Origin: JBMOLL01 sp049325415 | GTDB lineage: Bacteria > Bacteroidota > Bacteroidia > Bacteroidales > GCA-2748055 | Direction of reading: 5' to 3' | Assembly: GCA_049325415.1 (NCBI GenBank) | Contig: JBMOLL010000046.1 | Location: 1-64,000, forward strand | Length of the DNA stretch: 64,000 nucleotides | Part shown: piece by piece, positions 41,677-50,437 of the stretch | How positions within the stretch are numbered: position 1 is the stretch's first letter | Layout: each line of letters opens with the position of its first letter | Notes under the pieces: model-generated | Databases searched by the model: none | Told to the model about the DNA's origin: nothing | The model's input: the letters and a program-made list of their open reading frames with translations, nothing else | Translations under genes and position numbers: made by a program

Positions 41677-43938
41677 TCAGCGGTTGTCGCGGTGACGATC
41701 CCTGCCGTCACGCCTGTCACGTCTGTCACCACCTTCTCTCCGGTCACCGCCTTCTCTTCTTTCGCCTCTTTCACTTCTTTCTCCGGCGGGTTTTTCTTCA
41801 TAACCTTCCGGTTTGGGAAGAAGCACTCTTCTCGAAAGTTTGAGTTTGCCCGTTTTGCTGTCGATGTCGATCAGTTTGACATCGATCTCCTGACCTTCCT
41901 TGAGCACCTCATCAGCGGAATTGAGACGACGCCATTCGATCTCGGAGATATGCAGGAGTCCGTCCTTGTTGGGAAGGATTTCCACAAAGGCTCCGAAAGC
42001 GACGATCGACTTCACCTTGCCGGTATAGACCTTTCCGATCTCGGGAACGGCCACGATCCTCTTGATACGTGCCATGGCAGCATCAATAGAGGCTTTGTTG
42101 GCGGCGAAGACATCGACAAGACCTTTGTTGTCGACTTCGTCAATCACAATGGTGGTTTGTGTTTCGGCCTGGATTTCCTGGATAATCTTACCGCCGGGCC
42201 CGATCACTGCACCGATCATTTCTTTCGGGATCTCAATTCTTTCAATGCGCGGAGCATGCGGTTTATAATCATCCCTCGGTTTATCGAGGACGCCGGTCAT
42301 GATTTCGAGGATATGGAGCCTGCCTTTTCTTGCCTGTTCAAGGGCTTTTTCCATCACCTCGTAGGAGAGGCCGTCAACCTTGATGTCCATCTGGGTGGCC
42401 GTGATCCCGTCGCGGGTTCCGGTAACTTTGAAGTCCATGTCGCCAAGGTGATCCTCATCTCCGAGGATATCGGAAAGGATGGCATATTTGGGGGAGTCTT
42501 TATCTGTGATAAGTCCCATGGCAATTCCGGAAACCGGCTTTTTAAGCTTCACACCGGCATCCATCAGGGCAAGGGTACCTGCGCAGACAGTCGCCATGGA
42601 GGAAGATCCGTTTGATTCCAGGATATCCGAAACGACGCGTACTGCGTAGGGGATCTCGGTTTCATTGGGAACCATCCTTTTCAGGGCGCGGTGGGCAAGG
42701 TTACCGTGACCGATCTCCCTGCGGCTGATGCCTCTTGATGGTTTGGCATCACCTGTGGAGAACGGTGGGAAGTTGTAATGCAGGGTGAATTTTTCGGTTC
42801 CCCGGATCAGCACCTCATCAATCATTTTCTCATCCAGCTTGGTACCGAGGGTAACCGTGGTAAGCGACTGGGTTTCCCCGCGTGTGAAGACTGCAGAGCC
42901 GTGGGTGGCGGGCAGATAATCCACCTCGCACCAGATAGGCCTGATCTCATCCGTTTTTCTTCCGTCGAGACGTATGCCTTTGTCGAGAATTTCGCGGCGA
43001 ACCACTTCCTTCTCCACATCGTGGTAATATTTATCGATGAGTTTGGTATTGACCTCTTCCTCGCCTTTTTCGGCTACCAGTTTTTCAACCAGTTCGGCTT
43101 TAACCGCCTCAAAAGCTTCGGATCTCTGATGCTTGTTGGTAATCCCGGATGCAGCTACGGCAGCCGCCTTAGCGTAGGTTTCTTTCCATACGAGCTGACG
43201 GAGGTCCTCATCGTTATCTTCGTGGCAGTATTCCCTTTTAACGGTGGAGCCTACCAGTTCGGCGAGTTCCAGCTGAATGTCGCACATTTTCTTAATCGCC
43301 TCATGGGCATACATGATGGCGTCGATCATATCCTTCTCGGATACTTCGTTCATTTCACCTTCCACCATGAGGATGTTCTCACGGGTGGCACCGACCATGA
43401 TGTCGATATCGGCTTCCTTCAGTTCGGAGAAGGAGGGGTTGATCATCAGCTTACCGTTAACCCGTGCAACACGTACCTCGGAAATGGGTCCGTTAAAGGG
43501 GATGTTGGAAACGGCAAGGGCTGCAGAAGCAGCCAGTCCGGCCAGGGCATCCGGCATGGTATCGGCATCGGCGGATACCAGATAGACGTTTACAAAGGTT
43601 TCGGCATGATAATCGTCCGGGAAAAGAGGCCGCAGGGCGCGGTCGATCAGTCTTGATACGAGGATCTCGTAGTCGGAGGGTTTTGATTCCCGTTTCATGA
43701 ACCCGCCGGGGAACCTTCCGTTGGCAGCAAATTTTTCCTTGTACTCAACGGAAAGCGGCATAAAATCAACATCTTCTTTTGCATCAGCGGCACTCACTGC
43801 CGTGGCAAGTAACATGGTATTGCCCATACGGACAACCACAGAACCGTCGGCCTGTTTGGCCAGTTTACCGGTTTCAACCGTGATGGACCTTCCATCACCC
43901 AAATCGATCTTCTTTACAATTGCTTCTGGTATTAACAT
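41677..43938 (-). CDS. pnp: Polyribonucleotide nucleotidyltransferase (PNPase)
   Basis: 753 residues from ATG 43938 (MLIPEAIVKKIDLGDGRS). It degrades RNA phosphorolytically in the 3'-5' direction. Two RNase PH domains (FMPLSVEYKEKFAANGRFPGGFMKRE; EVLIRGTEKFTLHYNFPPFS with ISRREIGHGNLAHRAL), a KH domain (MIGAVIGPGGKIIQEIQ) and an S1 domain (GKVYTGKVKSIVAFGAFVEI) are in the usual order. After S1 there is a highly charged tail of about 45 residues rich in R, D, G and E (GERREGGDRR, DRRDGRDRHR). It lies 73 bp downstream of rpsO, the classic order. Confidence 0.95.
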   Translation of the reverse strand: MLIPEAIVKKIDLGDGRSITVETGKLAKQADGSVVVRMGNTMLLATAVSAADAKEDVDFMPLSVEYKEKFAANGRFPGGFMKRESKPSDYEILVSRLIDRALRPLFPDDYHAETFVNVYLVSADADTMPDALAGLAASAALAVSNIPFNGPISEVRVARVNGKLMINPSFSELKEADIDIMVGATRENILMVEGEMNEVSEKDMIDAIMYAHEAIKKMCDIQLELAELVGSTVKREYCHEDNDEDLRQLVWKETYAKAAAVAASGITNKHQRSEAFEAVKAELVEKLVAEKGEEEVNTKLIDKYYHDVEKEVVRREILDKGIRLDGRKTDEIRPIWCEVDYLPATHGSAVFTRGETQSLTTVTLGTKLDEKMIDEVLIRGTEKFTLHYNFPPFSTGDAKPSRGISRREIGHGNLAHRALKRMVPNETEIPYAVRVVSDILESNGSSSMATVCAGTLALMDAGVKLKKPVSGIAMGLITDKDSPKYAILSDILGDEDHLGDMDFKVTGTRDGITATQMDIKVDGLSYEVMEKALEQARKGRLHILEIMTGVLDKPRDDYKPHAPRIERIEIPKEMIGAVIGPGGKIIQEIQAETQTTIVIDEVDNKGLVDVFAANKASIDAAMARIKRIVAVPEIGKVYTGKVKSIVAFGAFVEILPNKDGLLHISEIEWRRLNSADEVLKEGQEIDVKLIDIDSKTGKLKLSRRVLLPKPEGYEEKPAGERSERGERREGGDRREGGDRRDRRDGRDRHRDNR

Positions 43939-43962
43939 CTTTCTTCGTGTCAAATAATATAT

Positions 43963-43994
43963 AAAAAAGAAAGGCAACGGTTTCATTGCCTTTC
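43963..43994 (-). terminator. Hairpin between rpsO and pnp
   Basis: GAAAGGCAA (43969-43977) and TTGCCTTTC (43986-43994) form a 9-bp stem followed on the minus strand by a T run. It may end rpsO transcripts, or serve as a PNPase/RNase processing hairpin ahead of pnp as in other bacteria. Confidence 0.7.
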
Positions 43995-44011
43995 CTGTCG
44001 TTTAAGCTTTA

Positions 44012-44281
44012 TTACTTTCTGATGTTCAGCTGTTTGATCACGCTACGATACCTTTCGATATCCCTTTCTTTCAGGTAATCAAGAAGACGCCTTCTTTTAC
44101 CAACAAGGCGGAGCAGTGCGCGCTGAGTATCGAAATCCTTTTTACTCTTTTTCATGTGCTCGGTCAGGTGATTGATCCTGTAGGTAAACAGTGCAATCTG
44201 TCCTTCCGTCGAACCGGTATCAACTTCAGATTTTCCGTAGGTCTTAAAAATCTCCTGTTTCTTCTCTGCTGTCAAGTACAT
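44012..44281 (-). CDS. rpsO: 30S ribosomal protein S15
   Basis: 89 residues, full length. It binds 16S rRNA in early 30S assembly. TGSTEGQIALFTYRINHLTEHMKKSKKDFDTQRALLRLVGKRRRLLDYL is the S15 core (helix-loop-helix with conserved HLT and RRRLLDYL). It is immediately upstream of pnp, a conserved pair. Confidence 0.97.
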   Translation of the reverse strand: MYLTAEKKQEIFKTYGKSEVDTGSTEGQIALFTYRINHLTEHMKKSKKDFDTQRALLRLVGKRRRLLDYLKERDIERYRSVIKQLNIRK

Positions 44282-44322
44282 TCTCTTAATGCTTTAAAAT
44301 ATTTTTCCCAATTTTTGAACTG

Positions 44323-44330
44323 CAAAGGTA
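44323..44330 (-). promoter_or_regulatory. -7 element of rpsO
   Basis: On the minus strand TACCTTTG matches the consensus, with a leader of about 36 nt before ATG 44281. Confidence 0.6.
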
Positions 44331-44457
44331 GTATTATTTTTCTTTATAGCAAGCATGCCCGGAAAATATATTTTTTCTCTTTGTTTCACCTGCTGAGAAC
44401 TTTAGAGGGCGCTTCCGGTTTGCCTGAGTCCTGTCACTTTTTCACTGCGGTCTGCTC

Positions 44458-45474
44458 TCAGCTCAGATCCATGGTGATGAGCTTTTTCAGGGCGTCAATC
44501 TGTTTCCGGGTGCCCAGGGCAAAGATCTTGTCGCTCGCGGTAAGCAGGGTTTCAGGGAGGGGGTTGATGAGATAGGAATTGTCGGGCAGTTTCAAGCCGA
44601 TGATATTGGCTCCGGACTCGTTGCGGATATCGAGTTCGCGGATGGATTTACCGGTAAAGCTGGCCGAGATCTTTTCGCAGCTTATTTCTTCCAGCAGCAC
44701 ATGGTCGGCACTCTGGATCATGAGGTAATCGATGAACTCGACCACATCGGGCTGGGCCACCAGTTTGGCCATGCGCCGACCGCCGATCTTGTCGGGCATG
44801 ATCACGTTGCTGGCGCCGGCCCTTTTCAGCTTGGCGTCGGAATGGTCGAGTGAGGCCCTGCTGATGATGCGCAGGGAGGGATTGATCTCCCTGGCGGTGA
44901 GGACGACAAAGAGATTGTCGGCGTCGACCGGGAGGGTGGTGATCAGCGCCCTTGCCGATTCAAGCCGGGCCTGGCGAAGCACCTCTTCAACGGAGGCGTC
45001 GCCGTCGATGAACAGGATCTCATCCTGGTTCCTGAGCTGGTTCACCGTTTCCGGGTCCTGCTCAATGATCACGATGGGTACACTGTGTTCCATCAGTTCG
45101 ATAGCCGCCTGTTTGCCGTTTCGTCCATATCCGCAGATGACCACATGACCGGATAATTCCTGGATTTTTCTTTTCACCTTGTTGTCTTTTAATGTGTTCC
45201 GGAATACACCTTCCACCAGGTAGCGGGTAAAGGTGGATACTGCATAGGCAAAAATCCCGAAGGAAAAAATAACCAGTAAAGAAGTGAACCACATGCCTGC
45301 AGGCGACAGGGGATGTACCTCCTCAAAACCCACTGTGGCAACGGTAATGATCGTCTGGTAGATAGCCTCGGTCAGTGTAAAGCCCATGGCATAGTAACCG
45401 ATGACCCCGATGACGATCACCGTAAAAAGCAGGCTAAGTGCCAGGTAGGCCGACCTGAGGCTGTGTTCCTTCAT
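44458..45474 (-). CDS. Two-helix potassium channel with RCK (TrkA-N/TrkA-C) domains
   Basis: 338 residues. Two membrane helices flank a pore loop with ITVATVGFEEVHPLS, where the usual filter TVGYGD is TVGFEE. An RCK NAD-binding domain (HVVICGYGRNGKQAAIELM, acidic end VIIEQD, INGD-like IDGDAS) and a TrkA-C domain follow. It resembles MthK-type K+ channels gated by ligand. The gene overlaps the upstream DUF2851 gene by 41 bp in a different frame. Confidence 0.88.
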   Translation of the reverse strand: MKEHSLRSAYLALSLLFTVIVIGVIGYYAMGFTLTEAIYQTIITVATVGFEEVHPLSPAGMWFTSLLVIFSFGIFAYAVSTFTRYLVEGVFRNTLKDNKVKRKIQELSGHVVICGYGRNGKQAAIELMEHSVPIVIIEQDPETVNQLRNQDEILFIDGDASVEEVLRQARLESARALITTLPVDADNLFVVLTAREINPSLRIISRASLDHSDAKLKRAGASNVIMPDKIGGRRMAKLVAQPDVVEFIDYLMIQSADHVLLEEISCEKISASFTGKSIRELDIRNESGANIIGLKLPDNSYLINPLPETLLTASDKIFALGTRKQIDALKKLITMDLS

Positions 45475-46756
45475 CGCTGGTTCCCGATATCAGTTTGATC
45501 CCGATGCGGCAGGAGAGACAGTCTTTCCTGAGACAGTATTGCTGGTGCAGCTGCAAGAGGGCCTGACTCTCAAACGCATTATCGGGTACTATGCCAAATG
45601 TAATCCATTTTTTTATAAGCGCGTTTTTTTCCGCGGGAAGTTCTTCAAGCAGGGCCAGGGCCCGGTCGCTGTATTTTTCCTCACCACGCGCTTTGCCATA
45701 CAGGAACAGAAAGGGGGCTATGGCATTAATTATCAACGTTCCTGTAAAATCCCTCCCGGTATATTTCGGCTGATACGAGGCTTCCTTTCCAAAGCGGTAA
45801 CGGGTATTCCAGTAATCTCCTGCCCTGACGCGAAACAGAGCCATCAGTTCTTTAACGGAAGAGCAGTCTTTGATTTTCCCGGTCAGGGGATAGTGTTCAT
45901 GGATCAGGGAGGCAAACTGGGCTATTCTTACAGTCGGGAAGGACGATGGGCGGAGCCGCATGAATTTCCAGAGATGCTGCGGCACGGGCTGGCCGCTGTG
46001 TCGCTGCCGGAGGCGGTTGTACTCCCCGACAAGTCCGGCCATGTAGGGATCTTCCGGCAGGAGACTGTCGAGAAATCCGGCTTTCCCGAATAGCAGGGCT
46101 TCCAGGGCAAAAGGGTCGTTCCTGAGCGGGAGAAGGGTATTGATCCGTACCGAGTCGGAAAGCAGGGAGAAAGGCAGACTGTTCAGGGGGAGGCCAAAGC
46201 AGTGGGCCAGGAGGTGGTGAAGCAGCTGATCCCAGTCGCCACCGCTTTTGTCCAGCTGTTCTTTCAGCGGGGAAGTCCGGGCTGCAAGCCGCTCCACTTC
46301 CAGGCTGGTCAGCCACTGTCGCAAATGCACCGGGTGGATCTTATGTACCTCATCCTGACAGGGAACCCATCTGGCTGAAGTCAGCCATCCCTGGTATTTT
46401 TCAAGCAGTCGGGGATGAAAGCGGATCACCACCGTCGGGACCTGTTCCCCGTCTTTCCGGGTGATCTGACAGTCGTTAAAGCGGACCGCGTGGAGGATCA
46501 CCGAATTGTAAGCTTCATCTTCCTGGTGGTTGTGCCGGAGCCAGTCGGAAGCATGGACATGCACTTCCACATTTCCTGCCCAGGTGGTGTTTCCGATAAT
46601 GATCCGGGCATTGAAAAAATCCGGTCCCGAATCGCGGTTCAGTGTACCCTGATCTACGATCCGCACCGGGGTACCGTCGGCCAGCGCCAGCTGTTTTTCG
46701 TCCATGAGCCTGTACCTCCAGATGTACTGGAGGAAATCTTCCGGAATTCTGTTCAT
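45434..46756 (-). CDS. DUF2851 family protein
   Basis: 440 residues. The N-terminal FLQYIWRYRLMDEKQLALADGTPV and the RDSGPDFFNARIIIGNTTWAGNVEVHVHASDWLRH block are characteristic of DUF2851, a Bacteroidota family of unknown function. NVEVHVHxSDW looks like an enzyme-type core (His and Asp) but no reaction is known. Four Cys near the C-terminus (YCLRKDCLSCRIG) are noted. Its last 41 bp overlap the K+ channel gene start, suggesting coupled translation. Confidence 0.85.
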   Translation of the reverse strand: MNRIPEDFLQYIWRYRLMDEKQLALADGTPVRIVDQGTLNRDSGPDFFNARIIIGNTTWAGNVEVHVHASDWLRHNHQEDEAYNSVILHAVRFNDCQITRKDGEQVPTVVIRFHPRLLEKYQGWLTSARWVPCQDEVHKIHPVHLRQWLTSLEVERLAARTSPLKEQLDKSGGDWDQLLHHLLAHCFGLPLNSLPFSLLSDSVRINTLLPLRNDPFALEALLFGKAGFLDSLLPEDPYMAGLVGEYNRLRQRHSGQPVPQHLWKFMRLRPSSFPTVRIAQFASLIHEHYPLTGKIKDCSSVKELMALFRVRAGDYWNTRYRFGKEASYQPKYTGRDFTGTLIINAIAPFLFLYGKARGEEKYSDRALALLEELPAEKNALIKKWITFGIVPDNAFESQALLQLHQQYCLRKDCLSCRIGIKLISGTSDEGTQPQVGLPGT

Positions 46757-46867
46757 CGTTTTTAGAGTTTATGTCATGACGGACCGGAAAATCGAAGGGC
46801 GACCGGAAATTTTATCATCCCACGGGAAAAAACAAAGCGCGGACCGCTGATGGATGCGCTGAGCTTT

Positions 46868-46875
46868 TACCTTTG
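46868..46875 (+). promoter_or_regulatory. -7 element of the acid phosphatase gene
   Basis: TACCTTTG lies 23 nt before ATG 46899. No clear -33 TTTG is seen. Confidence 0.5.
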
Positions 46876-46898
46876 CAGGATAACCAAAATGTCGCAAC

Positions 46899-47672
46899 AT
46901 GAAAAGATCAGTTTATATTCTGTTTTTACTTATTCCGGTACTTGCCTGTAACAGGCAGCCCGAGGTAAACAGCCAGGAGAAACTGGTGCAATCGGTGCTC
47001 TGGTACCAGCATTCGGCCGAAATGCATGCGCTTTATTATCAGGGATATAACCTGGCTGGTTTCGTCATTGAGGCACTGCAGCCGGCCGGAGAAGGCAAAC
47101 CCTATGCGGTGGTTCTTGATATTGATGAAACGGTACTCGATAACTCTCCCCAATCGGCCCAGCAGATCTTTGACGGGCAGCCTTACAGCGAAGAGTTGTG
47201 GGATGAGTGGAGCCGGCTGGCCGAAGCGGCCCCGCTGCCGGGTGCTCTGGAGTTTACCCGGAATGCTGCAGAAAAAGGTATTGCGGTTTTTTACATTACA
47301 AACCGGATGGCCCACACTCTTGGAGAAACCATTGAGAATCTGCAGAAATTCGGTTTCCCCGATGCCGACAGCACGCATGTGCTTCCGCGGCCGGAAGGAT
47401 CGTCCTCCAGTAAAAATGAACGGAGGGCAGCCGTTGCCGCCAGTTACGATATCGTTCTTTTCCTGGGAGATAACCTGGGGGATTTCGACGGAATGTTCGA
47501 CGATCGTTCGGTGAATGAAGGGAAAGATGCCGTGGCTCTTGCAAAGGATCAGTTCGGCAGACGTTTTATCATTTTCCCGAACCCTGTTTATGGCTACTGG
47601 GAAAGAGCAGCTCTCAGTTTACCCGGCGGGGAAAAAGCCACTCCCGAATCGGTGCTGAAGGGTTTCCGCTAA
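46899..47672 (+). CDS. Class C (lipoprotein e(P4)-type) acid phosphatase / 5'-nucleotidase
   Basis: 257 residues. LLIPVLACNRQ is a lipobox, so an outer-membrane or periplasmic lipoprotein. The HAD-family DDDD signature is present: VVLDIDETVLDNS (two Asp) and FLGDNLGDF (two Asp), with YITNR between. Class C enzymes remove phosphate from nucleotides and other esters; e(P4) of Haemophilus also handles NADP/NMN. It is monocistronic, between its own promoter and a strong bidirectional terminator. Confidence 0.92.
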   Translation: MKRSVYILFLLIPVLACNRQPEVNSQEKLVQSVLWYQHSAEMHALYYQGYNLAGFVIEALQPAGEGKPYAVVLDIDETVLDNSPQSAQQIFDGQPYSEELWDEWSRLAEAAPLPGALEFTRNAAEKGIAVFYITNRMAHTLGETIENLQKFGFPDADSTHVLPRPEGSSSSKNERRAAVAASYDIVLFLGDNLGDFDGMFDDRSVNEGKDAVALAKDQFGRRFIIFPNPVYGYWERAALSLPGGEKATPESVLKGFR

Positions 47673-47690
47673 GGATTTGAATCATGCAAA

Positions 47691-47727
47691 AAAAATGAGG
47701 CTGTTCCTGAAAGACAGCCTCATTTTT
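47691..47727. terminator. Bidirectional terminator
   Basis: Perfect 14-bp arms (47691-47704 and 47714-47727, core ATGAGGCTGT) with a 9-nt loop, flanked by A and T runs. It serves the phosphatase and the convergent small membrane protein. Confidence 0.87.
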
Positions 47728-47744
47728 GCAAGGGATAAGGCACT

Positions 47745-47936
47745 TTATTTTTTGGATGCCGGACATGTTGAGAGTCCGAAAATTCCATATAAAGGGCAGA
47801 AAGAGATTAAAGCCGTTCCAAGAGGAATAATGGCTACCAGACCCCACCAGCTTTTGAAATAAATTCCGGCTGCAGCGATGACCAGGCCCAGCGCGATACG
47901 GATGATCTTATCCGTTTTACCTACATTTTTTTTCAT
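47745..47936 (-). CDS. DUF2892/YgaP-like small membrane protein
   Basis: 63 residues. KNVGKTDKIIRIALGLVIAAAG then a second hydrophobic helix and FCPLYGIFGLSTCP match the DUF2892 family, two-helix membrane proteins often found alone or fused to rhodanese. Two Cys near the C-terminus are conserved. Role unknown. Confidence 0.85.
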   Translation of the reverse strand: MKKNVGKTDKIIRIALGLVIAAAGIYFKSWWGLVAIIPLGTALISFCPLYGIFGLSTCPASKK

Positions 47937-48058
47937 ATTCGGAAAGTTTTAATTCAGGGGCAGATTTGCCTTACATTAAAGGAAGCGGGTTCCCCCTGTT
48001 TTTCAGCAATACTAACAGATGATAAGAGGAAATGTTCAAAACGCTGAACCGGGAATGT

Positions 48059-49306
48059 TTAAAGAGGGGCACGCCGGAAAGGCATGGTCATGCAGCGTGC
48101 TCCGCCACCCCCTCGCGATAGCTCGGAGCCGTCGATCGTGATCACAGCTTTGGAGTTTTCGCCCGGGGTAGTGCGCCCGTCGAGAAAATCCCTGGCCCTG
48201 ATGATCTCAAAGCCATTCCTGTTCAGACTGTCGAGGGTATGGATGTTCCGGTTATACCCGATGATCTTTCCGGGGGCGTAGGCGAAGAAGTTTGCACCGG
48301 AGTGCCATTGTTCACGTTCCTGGTTGAGCGGGTCACGGTCGCCGCCACAGAAGGAGGGCTTCAGGTCCATCCCGAGTGTTCGAAGGGCAGCAGTGAGGGA
48401 GGAAACACTTTCTATGGATTTCACGTTCCCGTTATCGACCGTTATATGCACGGTTTCATAGCGGTTGGGCTTAAGGATCAGCGGTTCGTACACCATACAT
48501 GCATCCTGATCCAGGAGAGTGAAGACCATGTCGAGGTGAATGAACGATTCCGGTTCTCTGGGCAGTTCCTGCACAATGACATGGAAGCGGGGCAGGCGTT
48601 CTTTCATCTGGCTGATGATGAAATCGACCCCCTGAGGGGAGGTCCGTGCACCGATCCCGATGAGCAGGATATCTTCCCGGGCCACCAGCAGATCGCCACC
48701 TTCAATAGTAATGAGATCCCGGAGTTTCTCATCTTCCGAAGGATTGATGGTCCTTACCCTGAATTCGGGATGATAATCGAATATGGCCTGCATGATCATT
48801 GCTTCACGTTCCCTGACGCGGCTGGCCATTTTTCCGGTGAAGACCCGGTCGTGCACGGCGATGGAGGCATCCCGCGTGAAAAAGAAGTTATGCAAGGGCC
48901 TGAGCGAGAAACTTTCCTTGCTCAGAAAACTGGTCAGGCTGTTACGCGTTAGCGGTACGCCCTGGATTAAAAGACGGGCCAGTTCATCCGGAGCAACGGC
49001 CAGAAACTGATCGATCAGGTCCGATTGTCCTTCGTTGTAGCAGGTCTTTTTTATGATCTTTTCCCTGATCTCTTCCGATTTCAGGATATCGGTGAGCAGA
49101 TCGGTCACCCTGTAGGTCTGGGTGACCCGCTGAAGGATGCATTCCAGCTGGTTATACTCCTTCCGGGCAACGGCAAGGTTCAGGATATCGCTGTAAAGCG
49201 CACGTTCGGCATTCAGCGGGGTCATATTCTCCACTTCAGGTCCGGGAGGATGCAGGATCACTCCTTCGAGACGACCGATCTCTGAACAAATCCGGACTTT
49301 TGACAT
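48059..49306 (-). CDS. arcA: Arginine deiminase
   Basis: 415 residues. It hydrolyses arginine to citrulline and ammonia. Key sites are PLHNFFFTRDAS, IEGGDLLV, HLDMVFT with QDACMVYEP, and the C-terminal GGGGARCMTMPF with the nucleophilic Cys. The start MSKVRICSEIGRLEGVILHPPGPE is typical. No ornithine carbamoyltransferase, carbamate kinase or arginine/ornithine antiporter is next to it, so it is not in a full arc operon here. Confidence 0.94.
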   Translation of the reverse strand: MSKVRICSEIGRLEGVILHPPGPEVENMTPLNAERALYSDILNLAVARKEYNQLECILQRVTQTYRVTDLLTDILKSEEIREKIIKKTCYNEGQSDLIDQFLAVAPDELARLLIQGVPLTRNSLTSFLSKESFSLRPLHNFFFTRDASIAVHDRVFTGKMASRVREREAMIMQAIFDYHPEFRVRTINPSEDEKLRDLITIEGGDLLVAREDILLIGIGARTSPQGVDFIISQMKERLPRFHVIVQELPREPESFIHLDMVFTLLDQDACMVYEPLILKPNRYETVHITVDNGNVKSIESVSSLTAALRTLGMDLKPSFCGGDRDPLNQEREQWHSGANFFAYAPGKIIGYNRNIHTLDSLNRNGFEIIRARDFLDGRTTPGENSKAVITIDGSELSRGGGGARCMTMPFRRAPL

Positions 49307-49435
49307 AGCAAAACCTGTTTAGCAGTATTCCTGATGAGGGATCAAAGATAGCTTTTTATAGCAAAATGTTCAATCCGACCGGGAAAACAGGGGCAGATAG
49401 CGGCCGGAAGGAAAAGGTCGGCCGGGCTGTCTGTT

Positions 49436-50041
49436 TCAGAAAAGGCGGTAGGTTGCCGAGACGAGAAAGGGAACGAGGATGGTGAGGATGACCCCGTGGA
49501 CCATGGCATGAAGAACATACTGCTTCCCCGAGGTCTGAAGGATAACAGGGAGTGTGGTGTCCATGGATGTGGCACCTCCGGAGGAGATCGGAGCAAGAGC
49601 CCCCAGCCAGGCGGGGAGAAAGGGAGCCAGCAGAAGGGTGAGGGTCTCACGGGCAATATTTGCCAGAAGGGCGATGACCCCGAGTTCTTCGCCCGAAAGG
49701 TCGGTGAGGATAATACTGGACAGGCTGTAATAGCCCATGCCCAGGCCTGCAGCCATGGCTTCGCCGGCCGTCAGATCGCTGAAAAGGAGGTTATACAGCG
49801 ATACACCGAGAAAGGTACCGGCAATGGTGGACAGGGGAACAAACAGGATCCTAAGCCTGAGCGAACGAAGGATCTCAGGCAGGCGCGGGTCGGCTCCCAG
49901 GCTGAATCCAACCGTCAGTAGCAAAAGATACAGGGCGACGGTTGCCGCTCCGCTTACCGGTAAATTGTCATGGCCGGTGAGAAGGATCCCGGCAGGAACC
50001 CCGAGCAGGAAAAGGCCCAGGTATCGGAGGCTTGTTTTCAT
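49436..50041 (-). CDS. LysO-type exporter, C-terminal half
   Basis: 201 residues from ATG 50041 (MKTSLRYLGLF), which overlaps the stop of the N-terminal-half gene by 4 bp (ATGA). About six membrane helices. GFSLGADPRLPEIL, GLGMGYYSLSSIIL and GATSMDTTLPVI are signatures of LysO (YbjE), the E. coli lysine exporter, which is one chain of about 300 residues. Here the two parts are separate, translationally coupled ORFs. An in-frame ATG at 50065 would give a longer overlap. Confidence 0.85.
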   Translation of the reverse strand: MKTSLRYLGLFLLGVPAGILLTGHDNLPVSGAATVALYLLLLTVGFSLGADPRLPEILRSLRLRILFVPLSTIAGTFLGVSLYNLLFSDLTAGEAMAAGLGMGYYSLSSIILTDLSGEELGVIALLANIARETLTLLLAPFLPAWLGALAPISSGGATSMDTTLPVILQTSGKQYVLHAMVHGVILTILVPFLVSATYRLF

Positions 50042-50310
50042 TTCTTCCTGAAGAATATATACCATGTCACTGTAGCTGTCAACAGGCTTCCTGCAATGGC
50101 AAACAGGGCAATCAGCAGGGCTGTCAGACCCAGGGTATCGATATGGGAACGGATCTCCCGGTTCATGCCCACCCCGGTGCCGAGAAGGAATAGAAGGAGG
50201 CCGACAGCGATGCCCGACAGACGTTCGGATATGCGTCTCGGTTTTTCCCTTTTACGGAAGATCAGGCCCAGGATAATTCCTGCAGCAAATATGGCCAGTA
50301 TGGCTAACAT
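50038..50310 (-). CDS. LysO-type exporter, N-terminal part
   Basis: 90 residues. Three hydrophobic helices with GLIFRKREKPRRISERLSGIAVGLLLFLLGTGVG match the N-terminal part of LysO/DUF340. It is followed, with an ATGA overlap, by the gene for the rest. Both stop and start are clean, so a split gene and not a frameshift error is likely. The promoter TACTTTTG lies 17 nt upstream. Confidence 0.82.
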   Translation of the reverse strand: MLAILAIFAAGIILGLIFRKREKPRRISERLSGIAVGLLLFLLGTGVGMNREIRSHIDTLGLTALLIALFAIAGSLLTATVTWYIFFRKK

Positions 50311-50326
50311 CGGCTGAAAAATTTTT

Positions 50327-50334
50327 CAAAAGTA
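50327..50334 (-). promoter_or_regulatory. -7 element of the split lysO operon
   Basis: On the minus strand TACTTTTG matches TAnnTTTG. Confidence 0.55.
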
Positions 50335-50437
50335 GAAAATCCGGCTGACTGCTTGTCAGGAAATATTAATTATGCATGAAGATTTGGGAAAAAAGCTGCG
50401 GATCCGGGAAGGCGGGATCCCTGATCAAACCTGCTGC

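Noticed and set aside
41511..41843. 110-codon plus-strand frame between the oligopeptidase and pnp genes
   Set aside because: It runs through the pnp terminator and into the pnp coding region, and the predicted protein has no familiar features.
42778..43656. 292-codon plus-strand frame opposite pnp
   Set aside because: It lies wholly inside the PNPase gene, whose domains are unmistakable; the opposite frame shows no family features.
46757..46898. A TTAAGA-N5-TTAACA site upstream of the acid phosphatase
   Set aside because: No TTAA half-sites with 11-bp period are present, so the phosphatase does not visibly share the promoter class seen at 51227-54940.
48059..49306. arcA as part of an arginine fermentation operon
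   Set aside because: arcB, arcC and arcD are not next to it; the neighbours are a small membrane protein and the LysO pair.
49342..49656. 104-codon minus-strand frame over the end of the LysO gene
   Set aside because: It is another frame of the LysO membrane helices (Pro/Ser-rich, no domain).
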